From JAYOEY01 sp038116945 (GTDB taxonomy: Bacteria > Pseudomonadota > Alphaproteobacteria > MPNO01 > UBA2964), in assembly GCA_038116945.1 (NCBI GenBank), contig JAYOEY010000010.1, positions 58,118 through 122,117 on the forward strand: DNA of 64,000 bases, in the 5' to 3' direction. Of the stretch, positions 56,536 to 64,000 are shown in pieces; position 1 is the first letter of the stretch, and the number at the start of each line of letters is the position of its first letter. A program made the translations under genes and the position numbers. Under the pieces are notes generated by a model. It saw only the letters and a list, made by a program, of their open reading frames with translations. It ran no database searches and had not been told where the DNA came from.

Positions 56536-57549
56536 TCAGCCTCTTTCCTCGCGCAGCAGGTCGAGCCTGCGCATGATTTCCCGGTCGGTTGCAAAAAACA
56601 GTTTCGCCCCGTCGCCGTCCGCCCGGTGCACATAGCGGTTCCAGTGGGGCAGGGTGAAGATATCGTGCTTTTCCCAGCGGATCTCGGTGTCCCCGATGGT
56701 GCTGGTTCCCGCGCCGTCGGCGACCAGACAGAACGCGTTCGCCGTTGTCCGGAACGGGCTCGTCGTTTCGCCGCCCGTCAGCGCGACCATGTAGACGTCG
56801 AAGATGTTCACGGCCGGCCCGCCCGTCGCCGGGTCGACGTAGCGCAACGTCTTCGATCCGTCCTGTGCAGGGGGCATCGCGTCCAGCGCAGCGCTGACCT
56901 CGTCCCAGCCATAGCGGAACCGGGGCGAACAGGCGGGCGCTTCCAGTCCCGGTCCGGGTTGCGGCACAAGACCGCCATGGGCGTAGGCGGCATCCGGCGG
57001 CAGGGGCGGAAAATTACCCGCCGGTCCCGGGTCGTAGAACTGCGTGTGCATGGCGCGGTGGAACGGTACGTCGAGCGCATCCATCCAGACGATGCGTCCG
57101 TCGCCCGAATGGGTGTGTTCGTGCCATGCGCCGCCCGGCGTGACGATCAGATCGCCCTCGTTCATCGGGCAGGCCTTGCCGTCTACCGTGGTCGTCCCGT
57201 TGCCGCCTTCGAGCACGAAACGCAGCGCATTGGCGGTATGGCGATGGACCCGCGCGGTCTCGCCCGGCATCAGGACCTGGATCCCGACATTCAGGTTGGT
57301 CGTGACGCAGTTGCCGGACGGGTTGGCGAGGTCGGGGTTGTGCAGCGACAGCACGCGGCGTTCGGCGACGTCCATGCCGGTCGCCCCCACGGCCAGATCG
57401 AGCAGAGGTTCGATCTCCTTCCATCGCCAGATGCGGGGCGGCTCCGACTGCGGTTCGCGCGGATTGTGAACCGTACGCTCCCAGAGCGGTTTGACGCCTG
57501 CATCCGCCATCCGGCGGTGGAAATCGTCCTGCGGGGCGCCGTCCGTCAC
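56536..57549 (-). CDS. Gentisate 1,2-dioxygenase-like cupin protein
   Basis: A 337-residue bicupin. The iron site in the first cupin is HRHTANALRFVLEG (starting His102; ligands His102 and His104) with His143 in the AWHEHTH strand; the second cupin (about 230-320) has lost the full set, as in known gentisate dioxygenases. Length and layout match GtdA-type ring-cleaving enzymes that open gentisate or salicylate to maleylpyruvate-like products. I start it at GTG 57549, two bases after the monooxygenase stop; the Arg/Pro-rich extension from 57621 is unlikely. It lies between monooxygenase and M24 genes, which suggests hydroxylation followed by ring cleavage. Confidence 0.85.
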   Translation of the reverse strand: MTDGAPQDDFHRRMADAGVKPLWERTVHNPREPQSEPPRIWRWKEIEPLLDLAVGATGMDVAERRVLSLHNPDLANPSGNCVTTNLNVGIQVLMPGETARVHRHTANALRFVLEGGNGTTTVDGKACPMNEGDLIVTPGGAWHEHTHSGDGRIVWMDALDVPFHRAMHTQFYDPGPAGNFPPLPPDAAYAHGGLVPQPGPGLEAPACSPRFRYGWDEVSAALDAMPPAQDGSKTLRYVDPATGGPAVNIFDVYMVALTGGETTSPFRTTANAFCLVADGAGTSTIGDTEIRWEKHDIFTLPHWNRYVHRADGDGAKLFFATDREIMRRLDLLREERG

Positions 57550-57551
57550 GG

Positions 57552-59168
57552 TCAGGCCTCTGCCCCGCGTACGCGGTCGATCAGGAGTCCGGCATCCGCG
57601 GGCGGCGTGTCGCCGCGCCATGCGACGGCACCGTCGGGACGGACGAGAACCAGCCTGCGCTCGTAAATCGCCGCAATGTCGGGATCGTCGATCTCCACCG
57701 TGCGGAACGGAACGTCGCGCGCATCTGCCGCTACGCCCAGGGCCGCGACATCGCTGCCGCCCGGAAAGCGCAGCAGCACGAACCCTTCGCCGAACAGGTC
57801 GAGCGTCGATTGCCCGTTGGGCAAAGGAGCGTGCGGCGCCCGGCTGCCCGGGTAGCTTGTCTGGAAGAAATCGTGAACCGTGTCAGGCGCGTCGTCCTCG
57901 CCGTCATAGACGCAGATCGGGGATGCCGAATAGATGTGACCCAGCGCGATCCCGTGCCCGCGATGCTGACGTTCGTTGGCTTCCGACAGCTGTGCGCCGA
58001 GCCGCTCCCGGATCGTACGGCCTTCGTCGGTGTCTTCCGTAACCGCCTCCGACGTCGCCAGGTTGCGGCGGCGGTAGTTTGCGGTGGCTTCGGTGACGTT
58101 GCGAACGGCGACCGGCCGTCGCTCGGCCTCGTACGAATCGAGCAGCCTGTCGTCCGCCCATCCGGTGAGAACCGCATCGAGTTTCCAGCCCAGATCGACC
58201 GCGTCGCCGATTCCGGTGTTCATGCCGTATCCGCCGGTCGGCGTGTTCTGGTGGGCGCAGTCGCCGGCCAGCAGCACGCGACCTTCACGGTACCGGTCCG
58301 CCACCATTTCGCGCCGTGTCCAGTTGCCGCATGACAGAAGCTCGTAGTCGAAATCGAAACCCACCGTACGGCGGATGATCGCATGGGCGTCGATGTCCTT
58401 CGGATCGACATAGTCCTTCGACCCGTGCAGCGTGATGCGCCACAGCTCCCGCCCGTCCAGCGGGATCATGGTGGCCCAGACGCCGCCCGCGTCGATCATG
58501 AAGTTGAGCGCGGTTTTGCCCTTGTCGTGATGCTCCCAGAGCCTTTCCGCACGGAAGAAGATGCTGACCGGATAGCCGAGAATCCCCTGATTTCCGAGGG
58601 GAATGCCGAGCGTGTCGCGGATCGAGCTGCGCCCGCCGCAGCAGGCGACGAGATATTGCGCCCGGATGTCGCAGGCGCGGTCGCCGTCGAGATCGGTCAC
58701 CTGCGCCGTGACGCCGTCTTTGTCCTGGGCGAAACCGTCGAACCGGGTCCGGAACCGGATGTCGGTCGTTGGTTGAGCGCGCGCCTTCGCGCGCAGGATC
58801 GGATCGAGGAAAAGCTGGTTGCAGCGTTGAGGCCGTTCGGGGCTGACCTCGAGCGGTCCGGCTCCGCCATGGTCGCCGCGCTCGAACCGGGCGATCTCGA
58901 ACCCGCCGAGGCTGGTCGCGTAGAGGGCGGTATGCGGAAAATCGCGCGGAATGCCCGCCTGCCTGATGTCTTCGGCGATGCCCCAGCGGCGGGCGAACTC
59001 CATGGTGCGGAGATCGACCGAATTGGCGCGCGGCAGATCGATCGTACCGTCGGTCTGTTCGACCAGAATGCACGCGATGCCGCGCCAGCCGAGATCGACG
59101 GCGAGCGCGAGACCAATGGGGCCTCCGCCGACGATCAGGACCGGCGTATCGAATTTTTCGTTCGTCAT
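57552..59168 (-). CDS. FAD-dependent aromatic monooxygenase (paralogue of 27413-29032)
   Basis: A 538-residue class A flavoprotein hydroxylase. FAD motif GGGPIG at 14-19, the DG-like segment near 150-200 and the second motif GDCAHQNTPTGGYGMNTGIGDAVDLGWKL; the C terminus ends RPDGAVAWRGDTPPADAG, as in its paralogue. It should add a hydroxyl group to an aromatic acid to give a gentisate-like diol. It heads the minus-strand catabolic row; its start is 134 bp from the divergent ThDP-enzyme gene. Same length and about the same domain borders as the copy at 27413. Confidence 0.9.
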   Translation of the reverse strand: MTNEKFDTPVLIVGGGPIGLALAVDLGWRGIACILVEQTDGTIDLPRANSVDLRTMEFARRWGIAEDIRQAGIPRDFPHTALYATSLGGFEIARFERGDHGGAGPLEVSPERPQRCNQLFLDPILRAKARAQPTTDIRFRTRFDGFAQDKDGVTAQVTDLDGDRACDIRAQYLVACCGGRSSIRDTLGIPLGNQGILGYPVSIFFRAERLWEHHDKGKTALNFMIDAGGVWATMIPLDGRELWRITLHGSKDYVDPKDIDAHAIIRRTVGFDFDYELLSCGNWTRREMVADRYREGRVLLAGDCAHQNTPTGGYGMNTGIGDAVDLGWKLDAVLTGWADDRLLDSYEAERRPVAVRNVTEATANYRRRNLATSEAVTEDTDEGRTIRERLGAQLSEANERQHRGHGIALGHIYSASPICVYDGEDDAPDTVHDFFQTSYPGSRAPHAPLPNGQSTLDLFGEGFVLLRFPGGSDVAALGVAADARDVPFRTVEIDDPDIAAIYERRLVLVRPDGAVAWRGDTPPADAGLLIDRVRGAEA

Positions 59169-59302
59169 GCGGGAGAGTATAGGCCGGTAAATCCGTCCCG
59201 GTCAGCCGTCCCCGGTTAAAAAGCCGAGGGCTTTGACGCGGCGGGCGCGGCGACCCAAGATGGTCCCTTATCCGGACCGAGATTCAGAAAGCGTGATCGC
59301 CC

Positions 59303-60985
59303 ATGTCGAAAACCGTCGCCCGCCTGCTCGCGGAAAGTCTCGAAGCGCACGATGTCGACCGGCTGTACTGCGTGCCGGGCGAATCCTATGTCGGCCTCAC
59401 CAGCGTACTGGTCGAGCGCAACTCGCTCCAGCTCGTGGTCTGCCGTCACGAATCGGGCGCCGCGTTCATGGCCGCCGCCGACGGCCGACTGAGGACCCGC
59501 GCGGGCGCCGCCGTGGTGTCGCGCGGTCCCGGGCTCGCCAACGCGATGGTCGCGCTGCATTCGGCGTTCCACGACTGCACGCCGATGGTGCTGCTGGTCG
59601 GCCATGTCGAGCGGCGCGATGTCGGGCGTCAGGCGCTGCAGGAACAGAACTATTCTGTGCTGCTGTCCGACGTCACCAAGAGCGTGATCGAGGTGATCGA
59701 TCCGGATCAGGCGTCCGAGGCCATTGCCCGGGCCTTCCACACCGCGGAAAGCGGAACGCCTGGACCGGTCGCCGTGGTGCTGCCCGAAGATATTTTCGAT
59801 TCCGAGACCGATGCGCCGGTGGATCTGCCGCGCGCCCGCGTTGCATCAGCGCCCCGCGCCGGCGATCTCGACCGGTTGGCCGCCATGCTGGCGGCCTCCG
59901 AACGGCCCGTGATTCTGACCGGCGGCGCGATGCTGGCCGACGCGGTGGCGGAGCCTGAAACCTTCGCGGAACTGCGGCGGCTCGCCGAGGAATGGGTGCT
60001 GCCGATCAGCCCGACGCATCGCAGGCCTCAGCTTTTCAGCGCCGATCACCCCAACTATGGCGGCTATGTCGGCATCCGCGTGCCGCCCGAGCAGATCGCC
60101 GAGATGAAGCGCGCCGACATGATGGTGGCGCTCGGCGAGCGACTGACGGATTCGGTCAGCCAGTCCTACAGCTTCCCGAAACCGCCGGAGCCGCAACTGC
60201 CGCTGGTCCATGTGTGGCCGGATGCGAACGAGGTGGGGCGCGTCTGGCGGCCGGCGCTCGGCATGGCCTGCAATCCGGTTGAGGTTGTGCGCGCGCTGCT
60301 GGCCCGGGGCGCGCCGGCAGATGCTGAAAAGCGCCGCGGCTGGGTCGACGGGCTCAATGCCATCCACCGCAGGCTGATGGCGAAGGAATGGGAGAGGCAG
60401 CCCGACGGGGTCAATTTCGCTGCCATCGTGTGCGAGGTCGACAGGCATCTTGCGGATGACGCCACGGTCACGACGGACGCCGGCAATTTCGCGTCCTACA
60501 TCCACCGTTATATCGGCTTCCGGCAGGGACAGGTGTTCCTGTCGTCGGTGGTCGGCGCCATGGGGTCCGGCATGCCGATGGCGGTCGCCGCCGCCCTGCG
60601 CCGCCCCGATACCCAGGTGGTCGCCTTCCTTGGCGATGGCGGCGCGTTGATGACCGGCAACGAGATCGCCACCGCCTGTCAGTACGGCGTCAACCCGATC
60701 GTGATCATTTCGGACAATTCGATGTACGGCACGATCGGCATGCACTCTTACGTGCGCTATCCCGAGAGGCCCTTCCTCGACGGAACGCGGCTGACCAACC
60801 CGGATTTCGCCGCCTGGGCGCGGGCGTTCGGAGCGGAGGCGATCACGATTTCGTCGGAGGAAGAGGTCGCCGACGGAATCGCGCAGGCCTTCGCAGTGAA
60901 GACGAAGCCTGTCGTCGTGCACTGCCTGACATCGGCGCTGCAGATGAGCGCCTGGCGGCGTTATGAGGGGGACGCGCTGCCCTGA
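59303..60985 (+). CDS. Thiamine-diphosphate-dependent enzyme (acetolactate-synthase-like)
   Basis: A 560-residue ThDP enzyme with the three-domain order PYR (1-175), central Rossmann-like (about 190-330) and PP (about 375-540). The catalytic Glu is Glu50 in CRHESGAA; the cofactor motif is GDGGALMTGNEIATACQYGVNPIVIISDN (about 445-475). Family members are acetolactate synthases, benzoylformate or other 2-keto-acid decarboxylases and sulphopyruvate enzymes; no accessory ilvN gene is near, so a catabolic decarboxylase or carboligase is more likely. It is convergent with the molybdoenzyme genes and divergent from the monooxygenase. Confidence 0.86.
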   Translation: MSKTVARLLAESLEAHDVDRLYCVPGESYVGLTSVLVERNSLQLVVCRHESGAAFMAAADGRLRTRAGAAVVSRGPGLANAMVALHSAFHDCTPMVLLVGHVERRDVGRQALQEQNYSVLLSDVTKSVIEVIDPDQASEAIARAFHTAESGTPGPVAVVLPEDIFDSETDAPVDLPRARVASAPRAGDLDRLAAMLAASERPVILTGGAMLADAVAEPETFAELRRLAEEWVLPISPTHRRPQLFSADHPNYGGYVGIRVPPEQIAEMKRADMMVALGERLTDSVSQSYSFPKPPEPQLPLVHVWPDANEVGRVWRPALGMACNPVEVVRALLARGAPADAEKRRGWVDGLNAIHRRLMAKEWERQPDGVNFAAIVCEVDRHLADDATVTTDAGNFASYIHRYIGFRQGQVFLSSVVGAMGSGMPMAVAAALRRPDTQVVAFLGDGGALMTGNEIATACQYGVNPIVIISDNSMYGTIGMHSYVRYPERPFLDGTRLTNPDFAAWARAFGAEAITISSEEEVADGIAQAFAVKTKPVVVHCLTSALQMSAWRRYEGDALP

Positions 60986-60992
60986 GTACCGA

Positions 60993-61967
60993 TCAGCCCG
61001 CCAGCTTTGCGGTCAGCCGCCTTGCAAGCGCGCCGACGACGCGTCGGCGGTACCACGGTTTGACGGTGGTGGTGCGCATCGGGCGGGCCTGGTGCTGGAC
61101 GATCCCGGCGATCTCGTCGAGCGCCGCGTCGTCGAGCGGCGCGCCTGAGAATTTTTCGAGGCCGGTGACGTTCTGCGGGCAGGGATTCACGGCGGTGAGC
61201 GCGATGCGCAGCTCGCCGACAACGTTTCCGTCCAACCGGAGCCATACGGCGGCGCCGGCCAGCGGGAAGTCGATGGAACCGCGGATGCGGGCCTTTTCGT
61301 ATGCGCTGTTCGCGCCTGCATCCGGTTTGGGCAGGTGAATCGTCGTCAGCAACTCACCGGGGTCGAGCGTCAGATGGTTCATGCCGTCGTTTGTGTACAG
61401 ATCGGAAAGCGGGATGCGGCGCGCGCCATTGGGGCCGACCAGATCGATTTCCGCGCCGTGAACCAGCGTCGCCGGTGCGACATCACCCGAGAAGGCGGCG
61501 AAGCATTTCTTGCCGCCGGGCGCGACATGGCACGTATCGCCGCGCTCCTTGAGGCAGTAATCGTTCGATTTCCGCCACCATTCCGACTGGTTGTAGAACA
61601 GGCAGCGCGTGTCGAGGCACAGATTGCCGCCGAGCGTGCCGTAATTCTGATGGGTCGGGCCGGCCACCGAAGCGGCGGCGTCGGCGACAGCGGGGTAGTT
61701 TTTCGCGATCCGTTCATCGCGCGCGACGGTATCGAGCGTGACGCCCGCGCCGATATGCAGCCCGTCCCCGTCCTCGACGATTTCCCGCATTGATGCGATA
61801 TCGGTCAGGTCGACCAGCGCGTCCGGCTGTTCGATGCCGCGCCTGACATTGACGAGCATGTCGGTGCCGCCCGCGACATAGAGCGCGCCTTCGGACCCGG
61901 CGCGCAGCTTGACCGCTTCTTCGATCTCCGTAGGACGGTGCAGTCTGAAATCGGGCATGAATTCCAT
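60993..61967 (-). CDS. Molybdenum hydroxylase FAD subunit with extra [4Fe-4S] loop (4-hydroxybenzoyl-CoA reductase beta-like)
   Basis: The 324-residue FAD-binding subunit of a xanthine-oxidase-family enzyme. AGGTDML (32-38) and the TLGGNLC segment (111-117) bind FAD. Between them and the C-terminal domain sits a loop of about 40 residues with Cys122, Cys138, Cys146 and Cys155, as found in 4-hydroxybenzoyl-CoA reductase, where it holds an additional [4Fe-4S] cluster; most family members lack it. The large-subunit stop shares one base with this ATG. The enzyme could reductively remove a ring hydroxyl or act as a hydroxylase. A [2Fe-2S] subunit should lie just outside the window. Confidence 0.88.
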   Translation of the reverse strand: MEFMPDFRLHRPTEIEEAVKLRAGSEGALYVAGGTDMLVNVRRGIEQPDALVDLTDIASMREIVEDGDGLHIGAGVTLDTVARDERIAKNYPAVADAAASVAGPTHQNYGTLGGNLCLDTRCLFYNQSEWWRKSNDYCLKERGDTCHVAPGGKKCFAAFSGDVAPATLVHGAEIDLVGPNGARRIPLSDLYTNDGMNHLTLDPGELLTTIHLPKPDAGANSAYEKARIRGSIDFPLAGAAVWLRLDGNVVGELRIALTAVNPCPQNVTGLEKFSGAPLDDAALDEIAGIVQHQARPMRTTTVKPWYRRRVVGALARRLTAKLAG

Positions 61968-64000
61968 TACGCGTCCGCCTCTTCCTTTGCGCCGGCCGTT
62001 TTCGATTGGCGCGCCTTTTTGTCGATCAGCTCGGCCAGCCGGTCCTGGGTGATCGGCAGTTCGGTGACGCGGATATCCAGCGCATCCGCAATGGCGTTGG
62101 TCAGCGCGGGCAGGAAGCCCGCCAGCGAGGCTTCGCCTGCTTCCTTGGCGCCGAACGGGCCGTGCGGGTCGTTCGATTCCACGATATGCGCTTCGATCGG
62201 CGGGGATTCGATAATCGTCGGCACGCGGTAGTCCAGCATCGAGTTGGAGATGCCAAGACCGTTATGGAAGCGCGTTTCCTCCATCATCGCCTGGCCCATC
62301 CCCATCCAGACGGATCCTTCAATCTGGCCCTCGACGGAAAGCGGATTGAGCGCCTTGCCGCAATCGTGCGCGACCCAGACCTTCCTGACGTGGATGTCGG
62401 CGGTGTCCGGGTCGATCTCGATCTCCACCACCTGGGCGGCGTAGGAAAACGCCATCGTGCCGCCGATCGCCGCACCGCGATATTTGTCGCCGCCCCAGCT
62501 TGCCGGGATGGTGTCGAAATTGCCGCGCGCCGTGATGGTGCCGGTGCCTTCGAGCGCGGCCATCACGACCTCGTCGAAGGTCAGCCCCTGATCCTGCGAC
62601 CCGGCGCGGTAGATTTCGCCCAGGCATTCGATGTCGGACGGCTCGACATCCAGCTTGCGGGCCGCCGCTTCGGTCAGGATGGCCTTCAGGTTGGTCGCGG
62701 CGTCGATGGCGGCGTTGCCGACCATATAGGTGACGCGCGACGAATAGGCCCCGTTATCCTTGGGCGTGATCGCGCTGTCGCCGGCGACGATGCGGATGCG
62801 GCCCATGTCGATGCCCAGCACCTCGGCGACGCACTGGGTCAGGATGGTGCTGGAGCCTTGGCCGATTTCCGGCGCACCGGTCAGGATCGTCAGACAGCCG
62901 TCGAAATCCAGCTTGATATTGACGGTGGCATGCGGCTCTCCCGTCCAGTTGACGGGCTTGGATGCGCCGCTGACATAATGCGAGCACGCCATGCCCATCC
63001 CCTTGAGCGGGCCGAGCCTGCCGCGCCGTTCCTTCCAGCCGCTCGCCTTCTCGACGATGTCGAGACAGTCCGGCAACCCGTAGGAATTCACCATCAGGTC
63101 GTTGAGGGTAAAGGTCGGGGCCTTCAGCAGGTTTTTCCGCCTGACCTCGAACGGATCGAGGCCGAGCTCGCGCGCCATTTCGTCCAGCAGGGATTCGAAG
63201 GCAAACCGCACATTGACCGTGCCGTGGCCGCGGAACGCGCCGCAGGGCGGCGTGTTGGTCAGCACGCGATAGCCGTTATAGCGCGCGTTCTGGATGTCGT
63301 AGAGCGCGAAGATCATCGAGCCCGAATAGAGGATCGTCACCGTGCCGTACCCGGCATAGGCGCCGCCGCGCTGGGTGGTGGTGGCCTCGACCGCGGTAAT
63401 GCACCCGTCCTTCGTCAGCCCGATTTTCATCGTTGTCTTCTGTTCGGGGCGGCCGCGATGGGTGATAAAGGTTTCCTCGCGGCTGGCGACGATACGCACC
63501 GTGCCGCACGCCTTGCGCGCCAGCGCGCCGGCGATGAATTCGAAATGCAGCGCCTCGGTGCGGCAGCCGAAACCGCCGCCGATATGCGGCTTGATCACCC
63601 GGATTTTCGATTTCGGCATGCCGAGCGTCTGCTCCAGCATGATGTGGACGTAGTAGGGCACCTGGGTAGACGGCCTGACCGTCAGCCGGTCGCGCACCGC
63701 GTCGTACTGGGCGATGGCTGCGTGCGGTTCTGTCTGGACCTGACAGACCTCGGCGCAGTCGAACGTATCCTCGCGAACCAGGTCGGCATCCTCGAACCCC
63801 TTGTCGACTTCTCCCAGATCGTACTCGACATGGCGTTCGACATTGTTGGGACGCTTCTCGTGCAGCGGCGTCACACCTTCGGCCATGGCGTCGTCGGCGG
63901 TGAAGTAGGCCGGCAGCTCTTCGTAAACGACTTCAATCAGGTCGAGCGCCTTCTGGGCCGTGGCGACGTCGATGGCGGCGACGGCGGCGACCGCTTCGCC
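61967..64000 (-). CDS. Molybdenum-cofactor large subunit (xanthine dehydrogenase family), partial
   Basis: 677 residues are visible; the 5' end lies beyond the right edge, as the frame is open to 64000. Molybdopterin motifs include GGGFGCRTEALHFE (near residue 134 of the visible part) and, near the C terminus, GPFGAKEAGEASLAG, in which the Glu of GEAS is the catalytic base. The end (HRR-free, ...KKARQSKTAGAKEEADA) is a Lys/Ala-rich tail. Coupling to the FAD subunit and its 4Fe-4S loop supports a 4-hydroxybenzoyl-CoA-reductase-like complex, but an aldehyde or N-heterocycle hydroxylase is still possible. Confidence 0.88.
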   Translation of the reverse strand, partial: GEAVAAVAAIDVATAQKALDLIEVVYEELPAYFTADDAMAEGVTPLHEKRPNNVERHVEYDLGEVDKGFEDADLVREDTFDCAEVCQVQTEPHAAIAQYDAVRDRLTVRPSTQVPYYVHIMLEQTLGMPKSKIRVIKPHIGGGFGCRTEALHFEFIAGALARKACGTVRIVASREETFITHRGRPEQKTTMKIGLTKDGCITAVEATTTQRGGAYAGYGTVTILYSGSMIFALYDIQNARYNGYRVLTNTPPCGAFRGHGTVNVRFAFESLLDEMARELGLDPFEVRRKNLLKAPTFTLNDLMVNSYGLPDCLDIVEKASGWKERRGRLGPLKGMGMACSHYVSGASKPVNWTGEPHATVNIKLDFDGCLTILTGAPEIGQGSSTILTQCVAEVLGIDMGRIRIVAGDSAITPKDNGAYSSRVTYMVGNAAIDAATNLKAILTEAAARKLDVEPSDIECLGEIYRAGSQDQGLTFDEVVMAALEGTGTITARGNFDTIPASWGGDKYRGAAIGGTMAFSYAAQVVEIEIDPDTADIHVRKVWVAHDCGKALNPLSVEGQIEGSVWMGMGQAMMEETRFHNGLGISNSMLDYRVPTIIESPPIEAHIVESNDPHGPFGAKEAGEASLAGFLPALTNAIADALDIRVTELPITQDRLAELIDKKARQSKTAGAKEEADA

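Overview
The window reads as chromosomal DNA of a free-living, GC-rich alphaproteobacterium. Support comes from very high third-position GC, dense genes with 4 to 8 bp overlaps, tRNAs with an encoded CCA, a PagL-type outer-membrane lipid A hydrolase, DctPQM TRAP transport, YggT/YggU/FolD housekeeping genes and many genes for catabolism of aromatic or xenobiotic compounds. I see no prophage, insertion sequence, integrase or CRISPR array. I cannot name the genus.

Layout. 1-3.7 kb: an SNase-type nuclease (partial), proline iminopeptidase, PagL-like protein, a secreted hypothetical, tRNA-Arg(CCT) and a YfcG-like GST. 3.7-9.1 kb: a kinase/P-loop fusion, a BT1-like transporter, a dihydroxyphthalate-decarboxylase-like protein, a pair of inverted GC-rich palindromes and an LLM oxidoreductase. 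9.1-13.9 kb (minus): a glutamine-synthetase-like ligase, Rieske dioxygenase alpha and beta, a hotdog thioesterase and an NTF2-like protein, an arrangement that recalls aniline-type amine catabolism. 14-17.3 kb: a peroxiredoxin and an IorAB-type molybdenum hydroxylase. 17.5-20.5 kb: an overlapping MscS-like / MgtE_N-CBS / MgtE operon. 20.5-25.5 kb: an MFS carrier, a TRAP transporter and a small lipoprotein.

25.5-34.4 kb: a MarR regulator behind a perfect palindromic operator; amidohydrolase + flavin monooxygenase + dienelactone hydrolase; a GGDEL diguanylate cyclase; CofC (coenzyme F420 synthesis); a DMT permease; a second amidohydrolase, a VOC protein and a SUMF1-domain protein that seems to start at CTG. 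34.4-36.9 kb: FolD, YggU, YggT, tRNA-Ala(CGC) and a solute-binding-like protein without a signal peptide.

37.1-51.7 kb is the most distinctive region: a type I secretion ABC exporter with a degenerate C39 domain, its HlyD adaptor, two uncharacterised proteins, and a 3168-residue RTX protein that has its own near-consensus promoter. That protein joins an M10 zinc protease, VCBS and cadherin-like repeats, two separate blocks of about eight LYF repeats each, and a C-terminal RTX tail. No TolC-type outer-membrane gene is present.

51.7-64 kb: two tandem LLM oxidoreductases, then a minus-strand unit of flavin monooxygenase, gentisate-dioxygenase-like cupin, an M24 'peptidase' that has lost three of five metal ligands, and a secreted metallo-beta-lactamase-fold hydrolase. 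Next come a ThDP enzyme and, running off the window, two subunits of a 4-hydroxybenzoyl-CoA-reductase-like molybdoenzyme whose medium subunit carries a four-cysteine loop typical of that enzyme. Several catabolic modules therefore surround one secretion island. Apart from MarR and the diguanylate cyclase, no regulators are visible.
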